In this document: piece by piece, positions 15,971 to 22,374 of the stretch
Layout: every line of letters begins with the position of its first letter
Position numbering within the stretch: the stretch's first letter is position 1
NCBI GenBank assembly: GCA_029907755.1
Contig: JARYLH010000009.1
Coordinates: 1 to 22,374, forward strand
From: Candidatus Methanosuratincola sp.
GTDB lineage: Archaea > Thermoproteota > Methanomethylicia > Methanomethylicales > Methanomethylicaceae
Length of the DNA: 22,374 bases
Direction: 5' to 3'
Notes under the pieces: generated by a model
What the model saw: the letters and a program-made list of their open reading frames with translations, nothing else
What the model was told of the DNA's origin: nothing
Database searches by the model: none
Position numbers and translations under genes: made by a program

Positions 15971-17194
15971 TTTTCCCATCCGCGGTTCGTCTAATGTGAA
16001 GCCCCCGCGACCCATTAAGATCCGGAGCAACTCGCTACCGTTGAAGCGCCCGAGCTTACCCTCGGCTGCTGAAGGCTCAGAGTACTCCTTGACCCCATCG
16101 TGGTCGAGCTCCCATCCGGCTGCCACAACAGGAACCGGATCCGCGGTATGCCTGCGCATCTCCGTGGAAGTAACGTGGTCAGCAAGGACGGCAACAAGGC
16201 ACTCCTCAAGATCTATCCTCTCCATCAGGAACCCGACCATGCCGTCTATCCTCCTTATCATGCTGATCTTTCCTTGGAGGTCCCCGTCATGGCTGAGTTC
16301 GTCGGTAGCCTCCACGTGCAGGAGGACGAAATCGTACTCCTCGAGCGCTTCCAGCGCAGACCTCGCCTTAGAAAGGAGATCGGTGTCTGGCTTGCCAGTA
16401 GCTCCTTGCACCTCGGGCACATGCATACCGCAGATCCTGCAGATCCCCTTGATGAGCGGTACGGCAGCAACCCCTGCGCCCTTCATGCCGTGCCTTTCAT
16501 GGAAGCCAGGCAGCACCGGGCTCCTCCCCCCGCCCCAGGGGATTAGCGTGCAGCACTCGCCCGGGCTTCCAATCCGCACCTCCCCACTAATGATGGTGGC
16601 GCTCAATTCCTTGAACTGGAAAAGCAGCTCGGCGGTCCTTGCTCCTCCAGCCCCGGCTGAAAGAGGGCGGTCCGGGATGCTGCTTTGCCGCTTCGGCTGC
16701 GGATAGTTAACTTCAGGTGACAGCCCCTTGCCCCTGAGCGCCAAAATTCCCCTGTACCCAAGTGTGAACCTGAAGCGTGCCTGGACGCCGTCGAACCGAT
16801 CCTGGAGCTCTTGGTTTATCTCTCTCTCAACATCCGAGCGGATCCCTTCGTCGAGCTCGACCTTTTCATCGATGACGATCCCGTCCTGGCTTAGCCTGCA
16901 GAGGTTGCACCGGTAAAAAGCGCCGTCGGGCGACATCTCAATCCCCGCACCAGCAGCCTCCAGCGGCCCCCGCCCTGTGTAGAATAAGCGTGGGTCGTAC
17001 CCTAGGAAGTTCAGGTGCGCCACATCGCTCCCCGGCGGGATGCCCACGAATGGCGGATCCATGAGACCGGAACGCCCTTTGGCAGCAAGGGCATCCAGAT
17101 TCTCTGCCTCTGCTGCTTGGAGAGGAGTCTTGCCTCCTAGCTCGCCTATTGGCAGGTCCGCCATGCCGTCCGCAACCACGAGCAGGATCCGCAT
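15968..17194 (-). CDS. apgM: 2,3-bisphosphoglycerate-independent phosphoglycerate mutase, archaeal
   Basis: A 408-residue enzyme of the alkaline phosphatase superfamily. It interconverts 3- and 2-phosphoglycerate in glycolysis and gluconeogenesis, in the cytoplasm. Metal site and catalytic residues are visible: D9 in VVADGMADLP, S56 in GIPPGSDVAHLNFLGYDP (the phospho-serine), HVEATDELSHDGD (metal His and Asp residues), and LADHVTSTEMRRHTADPVPV, matching the family DHST...H.adPVPv with two metal ligands. The length matches archaeal ApgM (about 400-410). The start ATG coincides with the transcription start predicted from the TATA element at 17217-17228 (minus strand), so the mRNA is probably leaderless. 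Convergent with acr3 and divergent from the corrinoid import operon, it seems functionally unrelated to either. Confidence 0.94.
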   Translation of the reverse strand: MRILLVVADGMADLPIGELGGKTPLQAAEAENLDALAAKGRSGLMDPPFVGIPPGSDVAHLNFLGYDPRLFYTGRGPLEAAGAGIEMSPDGAFYRCNLCRLSQDGIVIDEKVELDEGIRSDVEREINQELQDRFDGVQARFRFTLGYRGILALRGKGLSPEVNYPQPKRQSSIPDRPLSAGAGGARTAELLFQFKELSATIISGEVRIGSPGECCTLIPWGGGRSPVLPGFHERHGMKGAGVAAVPLIKGICRICGMHVPEVQGATGKPDTDLLSKARSALEALEEYDFVLLHVEATDELSHDGDLQGKISMIRRIDGMVGFLMERIDLEECLVAVLADHVTSTEMRRHTADPVPVVAAGWELDHDGVKEYSEPSAAEGKLGRFNGSELLRILMGRGGFTLDEPRMGK

Positions 17195-17264
17195 ACATTT
17201 TTGATCTAGAGCAACAACTTTTTATATTTATGGTTGGATAATCCATCCTTAAGAAAGAACGGGG
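17195..17264. promoter_or_regulatory. Two-way promoter apgM / corrinoid operon with palindrome
   Basis: Only 70 bases separate the two starts. One AT-rich stretch (17217-17230) reads as a TATA box on both strands, placing apgM transcription at its own ATG and the operon start near 17251. An 11-base palindrome, TGGATAATCCA (17235-17245), lies between that TATA box and the GTG at 17265, where a bound repressor would block the operon. There is no room for a cobalamin riboswitch. Confidence 0.45.
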
Positions 17265-18371
17265 GTGCCAAAAATAAAAATTGCCGGTGCGCTAGCGGCA
17301 ATCGCTATAGCCATCAGCCTTGTAAGCGCTGCTTTTGTCGTTTCAAACAATAACTCCCTTTCAGCAATGAACTCCCAATTGACCACAATGAATTCGACGC
17401 TGAACAGCCTGAAAGGCGAACTGAGTTCGCTCCAGAGCGAGCTTAATGTCGTCAGGGCTTCCTACTACCCGCTCGTCATCGAAGACGCATTGGGCAGGGT
17501 AGTCACCATAAAATCAGAACCAACAAGGATTGTCTCTGGATCGCCTACAATCACCGAAACGCTCTTTGCCTTGGGACTCTCGAGTCGGGTAGTGGCCGCG
17601 GACTCGTACTCGAACTACCCGAGCGAGTTCGTCCAGCTGAGGGAGCAAGGGAAGATAGCCATCGTGGGCGGGGTCACGACGCTAGACCCTGAAAAAGTCG
17701 CTGCCCAGAGACCGGATCTCGTTGTCATAGACGCGAGCCTCCAAGGCAAATTCATACCTGCGCTCGAAAGCCTCGGGCTCACGGTGGTCGCTCTCGATGC
17801 GAAGAGCGTCGAGAACGTGAGGAGCAACTTCCAGCTGCTCGCCAAGATTACATACAAGCTCGGCGAGGGCGTCAGAATCGTCGACCACCTCAATGCAGCA
17901 ATCCAGAATGTATCCGGGAAGGTCTCCACTGCCCCTCCAACCAAGGTCCTCTTCCTCGTGTGGCATGATCCTATGTATAGCACTGGAAACGGCACGTACT
18001 TGAGCGAACTGATCTCAATAGCAGGCGGCGAAAACATCGCTGGCAACAGGACCGGCTGGGTAGTCCTCAACCCAGAGCAGGTGATCGCTGCAAACCCGAG
18101 TGTCCTGATACTGAGCTCGATGTCTCTGTCAATAGATCCAGACCAGATGTTCGCTTACTTCAGGTCGCTGCCAGGGTTCGAAAACGTCGATGCGGTGAAG
18201 AACAACAGGATTTACATACTCACCGAGGACGCTTCGAACGCGGTGGAGAGGGCGGGCCCGAGGCTGGTCGACGGCGTCTACATCCTAGGGTACATCCTTC
18301 ATCCTGAGGTCTTCAAGGTCCAGCTGCCCAATGTCCTCGCCGCGAACTACACAAGCTACTTGGGGAGATAG
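17265..18371 (+). CDS. btuF: ABC importer binding protein, corrinoid/siderophore class
   Basis: A 368-residue extracellular binding protein of the BtuF/FhuD class (PF01497). The N-terminus is a hydrophobic anchor (AGALAAIAIAISLVSAAFVV) with no lipobox Cys, followed by an Asn/Ser-rich coiled-coil spacer (about 28-62), a common archaeal way of holding the domain off the membrane. The binding domain starts YPLVIEDALGRVVTI, with ITETLFALGLSSRVVAADSY, LDPEKVAAQRPDLVVIDAS and GGENIAGNRTG...LNPEQVIAANPSVLI all matching the family order. It feeds ligand to the permease encoded five bases downstream. The class covers cobalamin, cobinamide, haem and iron chelates; corrinoid is chosen because a CobD-like gene ends the operon. 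The GTG start is supported by the operon promoter; the gene symbol is by context. Confidence 0.85.
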   Translation: MPKIKIAGALAAIAIAISLVSAAFVVSNNNSLSAMNSQLTTMNSTLNSLKGELSSLQSELNVVRASYYPLVIEDALGRVVTIKSEPTRIVSGSPTITETLFALGLSSRVVAADSYSNYPSEFVQLREQGKIAIVGGVTTLDPEKVAAQRPDLVVIDASLQGKFIPALESLGLTVVALDAKSVENVRSNFQLLAKITYKLGEGVRIVDHLNAAIQNVSGKVSTAPPTKVLFLVWHDPMYSTGNGTYLSELISIAGGENIAGNRTGWVVLNPEQVIAANPSVLILSSMSLSIDPDQMFAYFRSLPGFENVDAVKNNRIYILTEDASNAVERAGPRLVDGVYILGYILHPEVFKVQLPNVLAANYTSYLGR

Positions 18372-18376
18372 TACCA

Positions 18377-19393
18377 TTGCATCAGCAATCTGCCAACAAG
18401 AGACTCAGGCTTGCCCTTTACGTTGCAACTCTTTCCATTTTTTTTTGCGTTGCTTTCATGGTTTCGATAATGATGGGGACCCTCCAGCTTTCCCCCTCCG
18501 CAGTGTTTGAGTCTATCGTGAACCCGCAGAGCGACCCCGTCGCCAGGAGCATTGTATTGGGGTACAGGATACCTCGTGTGCTATTCGCATCGCTGACCGG
18601 CTTCGTTCTCGGCATCTCAGGGGGTGTGATACAGACGCTTACAAGGAACCCGCTTGCAGACCCTTACATCACCGGAATGTCCTCAGGCGCTGCCCTTGGG
18701 GCTGCGGTCGCATTCGTAGTACCATTCTTGCCCTATTTCGCGGTGCCTGCCATGGCATTCTTGGGCGGGGTGTCAATGCTGCTGCTTTCTATATTCCTCG
18801 CTAAGAAGGCTGGAGCCGGATCGATTGGCTTCATTCTCGCTGGTATTGCTGTGGGCACTTTCGCAAGCGCGATCCTGATGGTGGTCCTTGCGATCTCGTC
18901 CGAAAAGGCACACGGCATACTCTACTGGCTCTTCGGGTCGTTCTCGACCTCGACATGGGGCGACTTCCAGATAGCGTTCGCCGTCTCGATGCCCGCCCTC
19001 ATCTTCGCGCTATACAGGGCAAGGGATCTGAACATCCTGCTGCTCGGAGAGGAGCATGCGGCACAGCTAGGGATCGACTCTAGGAGGCTGTGGATCCTGT
19101 TGCTCTTGTCCTCGAGCTTGGCGGTGTCCGTGTGCGTCTCATTCTGCGGGATAATCGGTTTCATTGGTCTCGTCGCGCCGCACATGGTGAGGCTCGTGAT
19201 CGGGTCAGACAACAGGTTTGTTCTTCCGCTGGCTGGCTTCACTGGATCCCTGCTCATAGTCATTGCGGACAACATAGTGAGGAATCCGCTCAACCCGATA
19301 GCCGAGATGCCTGTGGGCAGCGTGACATCGATGATAGGCGTCCCGTTCTTCGTGTATCTCCTGATAAAGAAGGGTAAGAGCTTTGGCATGTAA
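18377..19393 (+). CDS. btuC: ABC importer permease, FecCD/BtuC family
   Basis: A 338-residue permease with about ten helices. Family signatures are clear: YRIPRVLFASLTGFVLGISG, then TLTRNPLADPYITGMSSGAA, CGIIGFIGLVAPHMVRLVIG (the cytoplasmic loop that contacts the ATPase), and NPIAEMPVGSVTSMIGVPFF near the C-terminus. It forms a homodimeric channel for corrinoid or iron-chelate uptake together with its neighbours. TTG 18377 follows GGAGA by eight bases and begins five bases after the binding-protein stop, which indicates one transcript. The stop overlaps the start of the ATPase gene by 11 bases. Confidence 0.92.
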   Translation: MHQQSANKRLRLALYVATLSIFFCVAFMVSIMMGTLQLSPSAVFESIVNPQSDPVARSIVLGYRIPRVLFASLTGFVLGISGGVIQTLTRNPLADPYITGMSSGAALGAAVAFVVPFLPYFAVPAMAFLGGVSMLLLSIFLAKKAGAGSIGFILAGIAVGTFASAILMVVLAISSEKAHGILYWLFGSFSTSTWGDFQIAFAVSMPALIFALYRARDLNILLLGEEHAAQLGIDSRRLWILLLLSSSLAVSVCVSFCGIIGFIGLVAPHMVRLVIGSDNRFVLPLAGFTGSLLIVIADNIVRNPLNPIAEMPVGSVTSMIGVPFFVYLLIKKGKSFGM

Positions 19394-20195
19394 TTTGGTT
19401 GTTGATGGTATTAAGGTCGAACTTGGATCATGCAAGATACTGGATAATGTGGAGATCAGCGTTGGGAGCGGGGAGATGCTTGCCATCATCGGCCCCAACG
19501 GGTCTGGGAAGACTACCCTTCTGAGGTGCATCTCCAGGGCCATCAGCCCGGCTAGCGGTGAGATAATCGTCTGCGGGAGGCCTGCCAGGGAGTACAGCAA
19601 CCGTGAGTACTCCAAGACAGTCAGCGCGATGCTGCCCCAGTGGCCCAGCGGCTTCAGCATGAAATCCTACGAAATAGTCCTGATGGGCTGCAGGAACCAG
19701 TCTAGTGGGGTGTGGTGGGAGGGTGACCAAGAGCTTGAGGTCACGCGCGCAGCACTGGGCGTCCTGAACGCCATGGATCTCTATGAACGGGACTTTGATA
19801 CGCTGAGCAGCGGAGAACAGCGGAAGGTCCTCATCGCGAAATCTTTGGCCCAGAGGACCGGGATAATATTGCTGGACGAGCCTGTTGCGTACCTCGACAT
19901 GAAGCACAAGCTTGAGGTCATGACCGTCCTCAGGGCGCTCGCGGACATGGGTAAGACCGTCCTGGTGACCCTCCACGAGATAGACCTTGCATCAAAGTAC
20001 TGCGAGAATGTAGTGGTCCTCAGCCAAGGCAGGGTAGTGGCTGCCGGGAAGCCGAGGGAGGTCATCACATCGGAGCTGCTTAGCAGCGTATACGGGGTCG
20101 ATGCCCTGGTCAAGTGGGACGAAGAGATCGACTACCCTGTCATTGTGCCGAAGACAAGGCGCATCCTGAAGGGGGCGGTATCTTGCCTGATGTGA
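19383..20195 (+). CDS. btuD: ABC importer ATPase, BtuD/FepC family
   Basis: A 270-residue ATPase. Walker A is GPNGSGKTT (37-45), the signature motif is LSSGEQRKV (141-149, Ser in place of the usual Gly at the third position, common in this family), Walker B is ILLDEPVAYLD with D165-E166, and the H-loop is VTLHEIDLA. It powers uptake through the permease at the inner face of the membrane. TTG 19383 lies inside the end of the permease gene and follows AAGGGTAAG. The end overlaps the next gene by about 13 bases. The tight overlaps imply translational coupling and fixed stoichiometry. Confidence 0.92.
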   Translation: MACNLVVDGIKVELGSCKILDNVEISVGSGEMLAIIGPNGSGKTTLLRCISRAISPASGEIIVCGRPAREYSNREYSKTVSAMLPQWPSGFSMKSYEIVLMGCRNQSSGVWWEGDQELEVTRAALGVLNAMDLYERDFDTLSSGEQRKVLIAKSLAQRTGIILLDEPVAYLDMKHKLEVMTVLRALADMGKTVLVTLHEIDLASKYCENVVVLSQGRVVAAGKPREVITSELLSSVYGVDALVKWDEEIDYPVIVPKTRRILKGAVSCLM

Positions 20196-21142
20196 GCCCG
20201 AAGGATGTGCTTCTCCACCTCCTGAAGGGGGCGATCCTGAAGGGGAAACCCGACGGGGTGGTGCTCTCGGGCGGCATAGACAGCAGCCTCCTTGCCGCGC
20301 TCGCCCCGAGGGGCATGCTGAATCTGGGCGTCACCGCGGTGTTTGGAGGATCGGACGCACGCGACAGGGCCTACTCAAAAATGGTTGCGGGGCGGCTCGG
20401 GATCAGGCACGTCATTGTCGAATATGGCATCGATGAGGCTGCCAATGCCGCCAGGGAGATCGTGAGGTCGATGAGGACATTCGACCATGTGGAGATCAGG
20501 AATGATATCACCATCTACCTGGCAATGAAGCTCTGCCGTGAAGAGGGCATAGCATGCGCGATGACTGGGGACGGCGGCGACGAGTTATTTGCGGGCTACG
20601 AATACATGCTGAGGATGGACGAGCATGAGCTGAGCAGCTACATAAATTCGCTGAGCGGAAAATGGACATTTTCTGCAAACCGAATAGGGGCGCAGCTGGG
20701 TGTTGGTGTATCCCAACCTTACCTCGATCCTGAGGTTGTCGAGTTCGCTCGCAATCTCCCGTACGGATGGAGGGTGCACAAGTCGGGCAAAACACTGGGG
20801 AAGTGGGTGCTGAGATCCCTGCTCGAAGAACTCGGATTCCCTGAGATAGCCTACAGGAGGAAGGAGCCCATCGAGCTTGGGAGCGGCAGCGAATCGATTT
20901 CAAGGTTGCTCAACGAGGCTCTGGGCGAAGGTGCTGATGAGATAGTCACCGAGGCGCTGGATGACGGCGTCCGGTTCTGGAGCAGAGAGCAAGCCTACTT
21001 CTACAAGATCTTTAAGGAGATCTTCGGGAGGGTGCCTCGGCCGTTTCCAGGCGAATCCTCTTGCGCCTGCTGCGGCGCCCCTCTGGATGCGAACAGGGTA
21101 GTCTGCAGCTACTGCGGGTTCAACAATTGGGACAAGGGGTGA
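20183..21142 (+). CDS. Asparagine-synthase-like ATP-PPase with C-terminal zinc ribbon
   Basis: About 319 residues. The N-type ATP-pyrophosphatase loop is LSGGIDSS (28-35), and MTGDGGDELFAGY (127-139) is the hallmark of the asparagine synthetase B synthetase domain. The glutaminase domain normally at the N-terminus is absent, so ammonia would come from solution or a partner. SQPYLDPEVVEFARNLPYGW and KWVLRSLLEELGFPEIAYRRK match the AsnB helical region, including the basic stretch that binds pyrophosphate. The C-terminus ends in a zinc ribbon with CACC and CSYC pairs (about 296-314), unusual for AsnB. TTG 20183 is seven bases after GGGGG and overlaps the ATPase gene. Its place between a corrinoid importer and CobD suggests that its acceptor is a corrinoid carboxylate or a precursor rather than aspartate; this is inference. 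Confidence 0.82.
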   Translation: MPDVSPKDVLLHLLKGAILKGKPDGVVLSGGIDSSLLAALAPRGMLNLGVTAVFGGSDARDRAYSKMVAGRLGIRHVIVEYGIDEAANAAREIVRSMRTFDHVEIRNDITIYLAMKLCREEGIACAMTGDGGDELFAGYEYMLRMDEHELSSYINSLSGKWTFSANRIGAQLGVGVSQPYLDPEVVEFARNLPYGWRVHKSGKTLGKWVLRSLLEELGFPEIAYRRKEPIELGSGSESISRLLNEALGEGADEIVTEALDDGVRFWSREQAYFYKIFKEIFGRVPRPFPGESSCACCGAPLDANRVVCSYCGFNNWDKG

Positions 21143-21148
21143 AGGGGC

Positions 21149-21808
21149 TTGCGGGGCTTGGCGTTCTTCTCTGGGGGCAAAGATTCGGTCTTCGCGGTAA
21201 TGAAGGCAAGGCAGAACGGCGTCCCTGTCGACTGTCTGCTCTTCAACACGCACGAGTTCCCCAGCCCAAACGTCCACGAAATAAATTCGGGACTTGTGAA
21301 GGCTATGGCCGATCTCATCGGGCTCCCCCTGCAGGTCCTCCATCTCGAGCCGGGTAAGGAGCACGCGCTGCTTGCCGACCTCTTCTCCAAACTCGACATC
21401 GGCGTGGTGACCGTGGGGAACATCAATGTCAAGGACCAGCTCGAATGGTATGAACAGCTCTGCGATGAGACTGGCGCGGCTCTGTATGCGCCCCTGTGGG
21501 TCGGCGCTGGTGGGTCGAGCCTCCCCACGCTAATGGATCAGATAGCGTCCGGGGTGAATGCCATGATCTGCAGCATAAAGCAGCCAGTCCTTCCCGCTGA
21601 ATTCCTCGGTCGGGTCATCGACCCCGGGCTCGCGGGGGCTTTGGCGAACCTCATTGATCCATGCGGCGAAGGTGGCGAATACCATACGCTGGTCCTGGAC
21701 GCGCCCATAATGTCGGGCCGCTTGGTGATAGATAAGTATTCGACCATCGAATCCGGGGATCGCCTCATGCTTGCAGTTGAAAAGTTCATGGTGGAGGCTA
21801 AAAAATGA
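21149..21808 (+). CDS. DUF71 ATP-PPase, diphthine-ammonia-ligase-like
   Basis: A 219-residue member of the DUF71/COG2102 family. The PP-loop is FSGGKDS (7-13) and the family hallmark is GEGGEYHTLV (173-182). One branch of DUF71 (Dph6) amidates diphthine on elongation factor 2; another branch was predicted from gene neighbourhoods to act in B12 salvage. Here it lies six bases after the asparagine-synthase-like gene and overlaps CobD by ATGA, which favours the B12 branch, although archaea also need Dph6 and the sequence alone does not decide. TTG 21149 follows AAGGGGTG by seven bases. Two ATP-pyrophosphatases in tandem suggest consecutive amidations or a two-subunit ligase. Confidence 0.85.
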   Translation: MRGLAFFSGGKDSVFAVMKARQNGVPVDCLLFNTHEFPSPNVHEINSGLVKAMADLIGLPLQVLHLEPGKEHALLADLFSKLDIGVVTVGNINVKDQLEWYEQLCDETGAALYAPLWVGAGGSSLPTLMDQIASGVNAMICSIKQPVLPAEFLGRVIDPGLAGALANLIDPCGEGGEYHTLVLDAPIMSGRLVIDKYSTIESGDRLMLAVEKFMVEAKK

Positions 21809-22374
21809 TTTCTAGCCCAGTCGCAAGGCACGGCGGAGATGCGATCGAAGTGAGCAAGAGGCTGGGGCTGCCCCTGGAATCCATCCTGGATTTCAGCCTG
21901 AATGTCAACCCGTACGGCCCACCAGCTTCGGTTTATGATGCGATCAGGGCGCATTCCTCCCGCATCCGCTTCTACCCGGAGAGATCCTACAGCAGGCTGA
22001 AGTCTTCCATCGCGGGCTTTCTGGGGGTGGAAGATGAGTGCGTGATCGTGGGATGCGGCAGTACCGAGCTGATACACTCCATACTCGCGAGGTTCGTCCG
22101 GGACGGACCGGTGGTCATTCCCCTCCCGTCCTTCAGCGAGTACGAGGCGGCCGCCGCTGCACTGGGCCTTGACACTCGATTCGTTAGCCCAATCGGATTG
22201 AGCGTCGACTTGGAGAGCACGCTCGGGCTTGTCCAGGATGGGGCCGCTAAGTGCGTGATCCTCTGCAACCCAAACAACCCGACAGGGGAGCTGCTGGATC
22301 CTAGGCTCGTCAAGGAACTGGTTGAATTGGCGGAAGATAGGGGCGTCACCCTCCTGATCGACGAGGCCTACCTT
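21805..22374 (+). CDS. cobD: CobD-like threonine-phosphate decarboxylase, partial
   Basis: The first 190 residues of a PLP enzyme of fold type I, cut by the window edge. The opening RHGGDAIEVSKRLG followed by ILDFSLNVNPYGPPASVYDA is characteristic of CobD (L-threonine O-3-phosphate decarboxylase), which makes (R)-1-aminopropan-2-ol phosphate for the corrin nucleotide loop; the related HisC enzymes lack HGGD. RFYPERSYSRLKSSIAGFLG, CNPNNPTGELLD and TLLIDEAYL follow, the last holding the PLP-contacting Asp. The usual GNG(A/S)-E motif reads GCGSTELI, with Cys for Asn. The catalytic lysine lies beyond the window. Coupled to DUF71 by an ATGA overlap, it anchors the operon to corrinoid biosynthesis or salvage. 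Confidence 0.88.
   Translation, partial: MISSPVARHGGDAIEVSKRLGLPLESILDFSLNVNPYGPPASVYDAIRAHSSRIRFYPERSYSRLKSSIAGFLGVEDECVIVGCGSTELIHSILARFVRDGPVVIPLPSFSEYEAAAAALGLDTRFVSPIGLSVDLESTLGLVQDGAAKCVILCNPNNPTGELLDPRLVKELVELAEDRGVTLLIDEAYL

Noticed and set aside
17195..17264. A cobalamin riboswitch before the corrinoid uptake operon.
   Set aside because: The 70-base gap is far too short for one, and no B12-box-like conserved segment is seen.
17265..20195. The ABC importer as an iron-siderophore or haem system.
   Set aside because: The protein families do not distinguish the ligand, but the operon continues into a CobD-like gene and a DUF71 gene, so a corrinoid is the better reading. This remains contextual.
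1..22374. Mobile elements, CRISPR repeats or viral genes, considered because of the HerA-like ATPase and odd polymerase.
   Set aside because: There are no direct repeat arrays, transposase, integrase, terminal repeats or capsid genes. Codon habits appear uniform, and housekeeping genes such as apgM are present.

Overview
The window looks like chromosomal DNA of an archaeon, GC-rich in its genes with AT-rich promoters. The signs are archaeal TATA-like boxes about 25 bases before starts (several genes look leaderless), an archaeal-type phosphoglycerate mutase, an exonuclease-dead family B DNA polymerase of the PolB2/Dpo2 kind, RadA-like and HerA-like ATPases, heavy use of AGG and ATA codons, and many TTG starts. 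A TACK-group lineage (Methanomethylicia- or Bathyarchaeia-like) fits, but I cannot place it precisely. I see no rRNA, tRNA, CRISPR array, insertion sequence or integrase.

Layout. (1) 174-1757: a multi-helix membrane protein of the MscS-related conserved-TM-helix family, then a small NifX/NifB-type cofactor-binding protein. (2) 1998-10118: genes all on the + strand with information-processing character. They are a RadA/RecA paralogue that has lost its P-loop lysine and gained a C-terminal coiled coil, a large HerA/DUF87-type ATPase with its own coiled-coil tail, a coupled pair of unrecognised proteins, and the polymerase, with a dead exonuclease but intact polymerase aspartates. The intergenic gaps are 230-410 bases, so this is a neighbourhood rather than one operon. 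(3) 10378-14167: a sodium:solute symporter, a membrane-anchored alpha/beta hydrolase and a phenylacetate-CoA-ligase-like adenylating enzyme, which could together take up and activate an organic acid. (4) 14192-15960: a divergent pair, FMN reductase (-) and ACR3-type arsenite efflux carrier (+). (5) 15968-17194 (-): archaeal 2,3-bisphosphoglycerate-independent phosphoglycerate mutase, sharing a very short two-way promoter with the next unit. (6) 17265 to the window end: a tightly packed operon of corrinoid-type ABC importer (binding protein, permease, ATPase), an asparagine-synthase-like ATP pyrophosphatase with a zinc ribbon, a DUF71 ATP pyrophosphatase and a CobD-like aminotransferase cut by the window edge.

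Two parts deserve attention. The first is the pseudo-RadA / HerA-like / PolB2 neighbourhood, which resembles in logic the bacterial ImuA-ImuB-DnaE2 mutasome, where an inactive RecA relative partners an error-prone polymerase. The second is the corrinoid operon, where two different ATP-pyrophosphatase ligases sit between a B12 importer and CobD, suggesting an uncharacterised amide-forming or remodelling step in corrinoid salvage.
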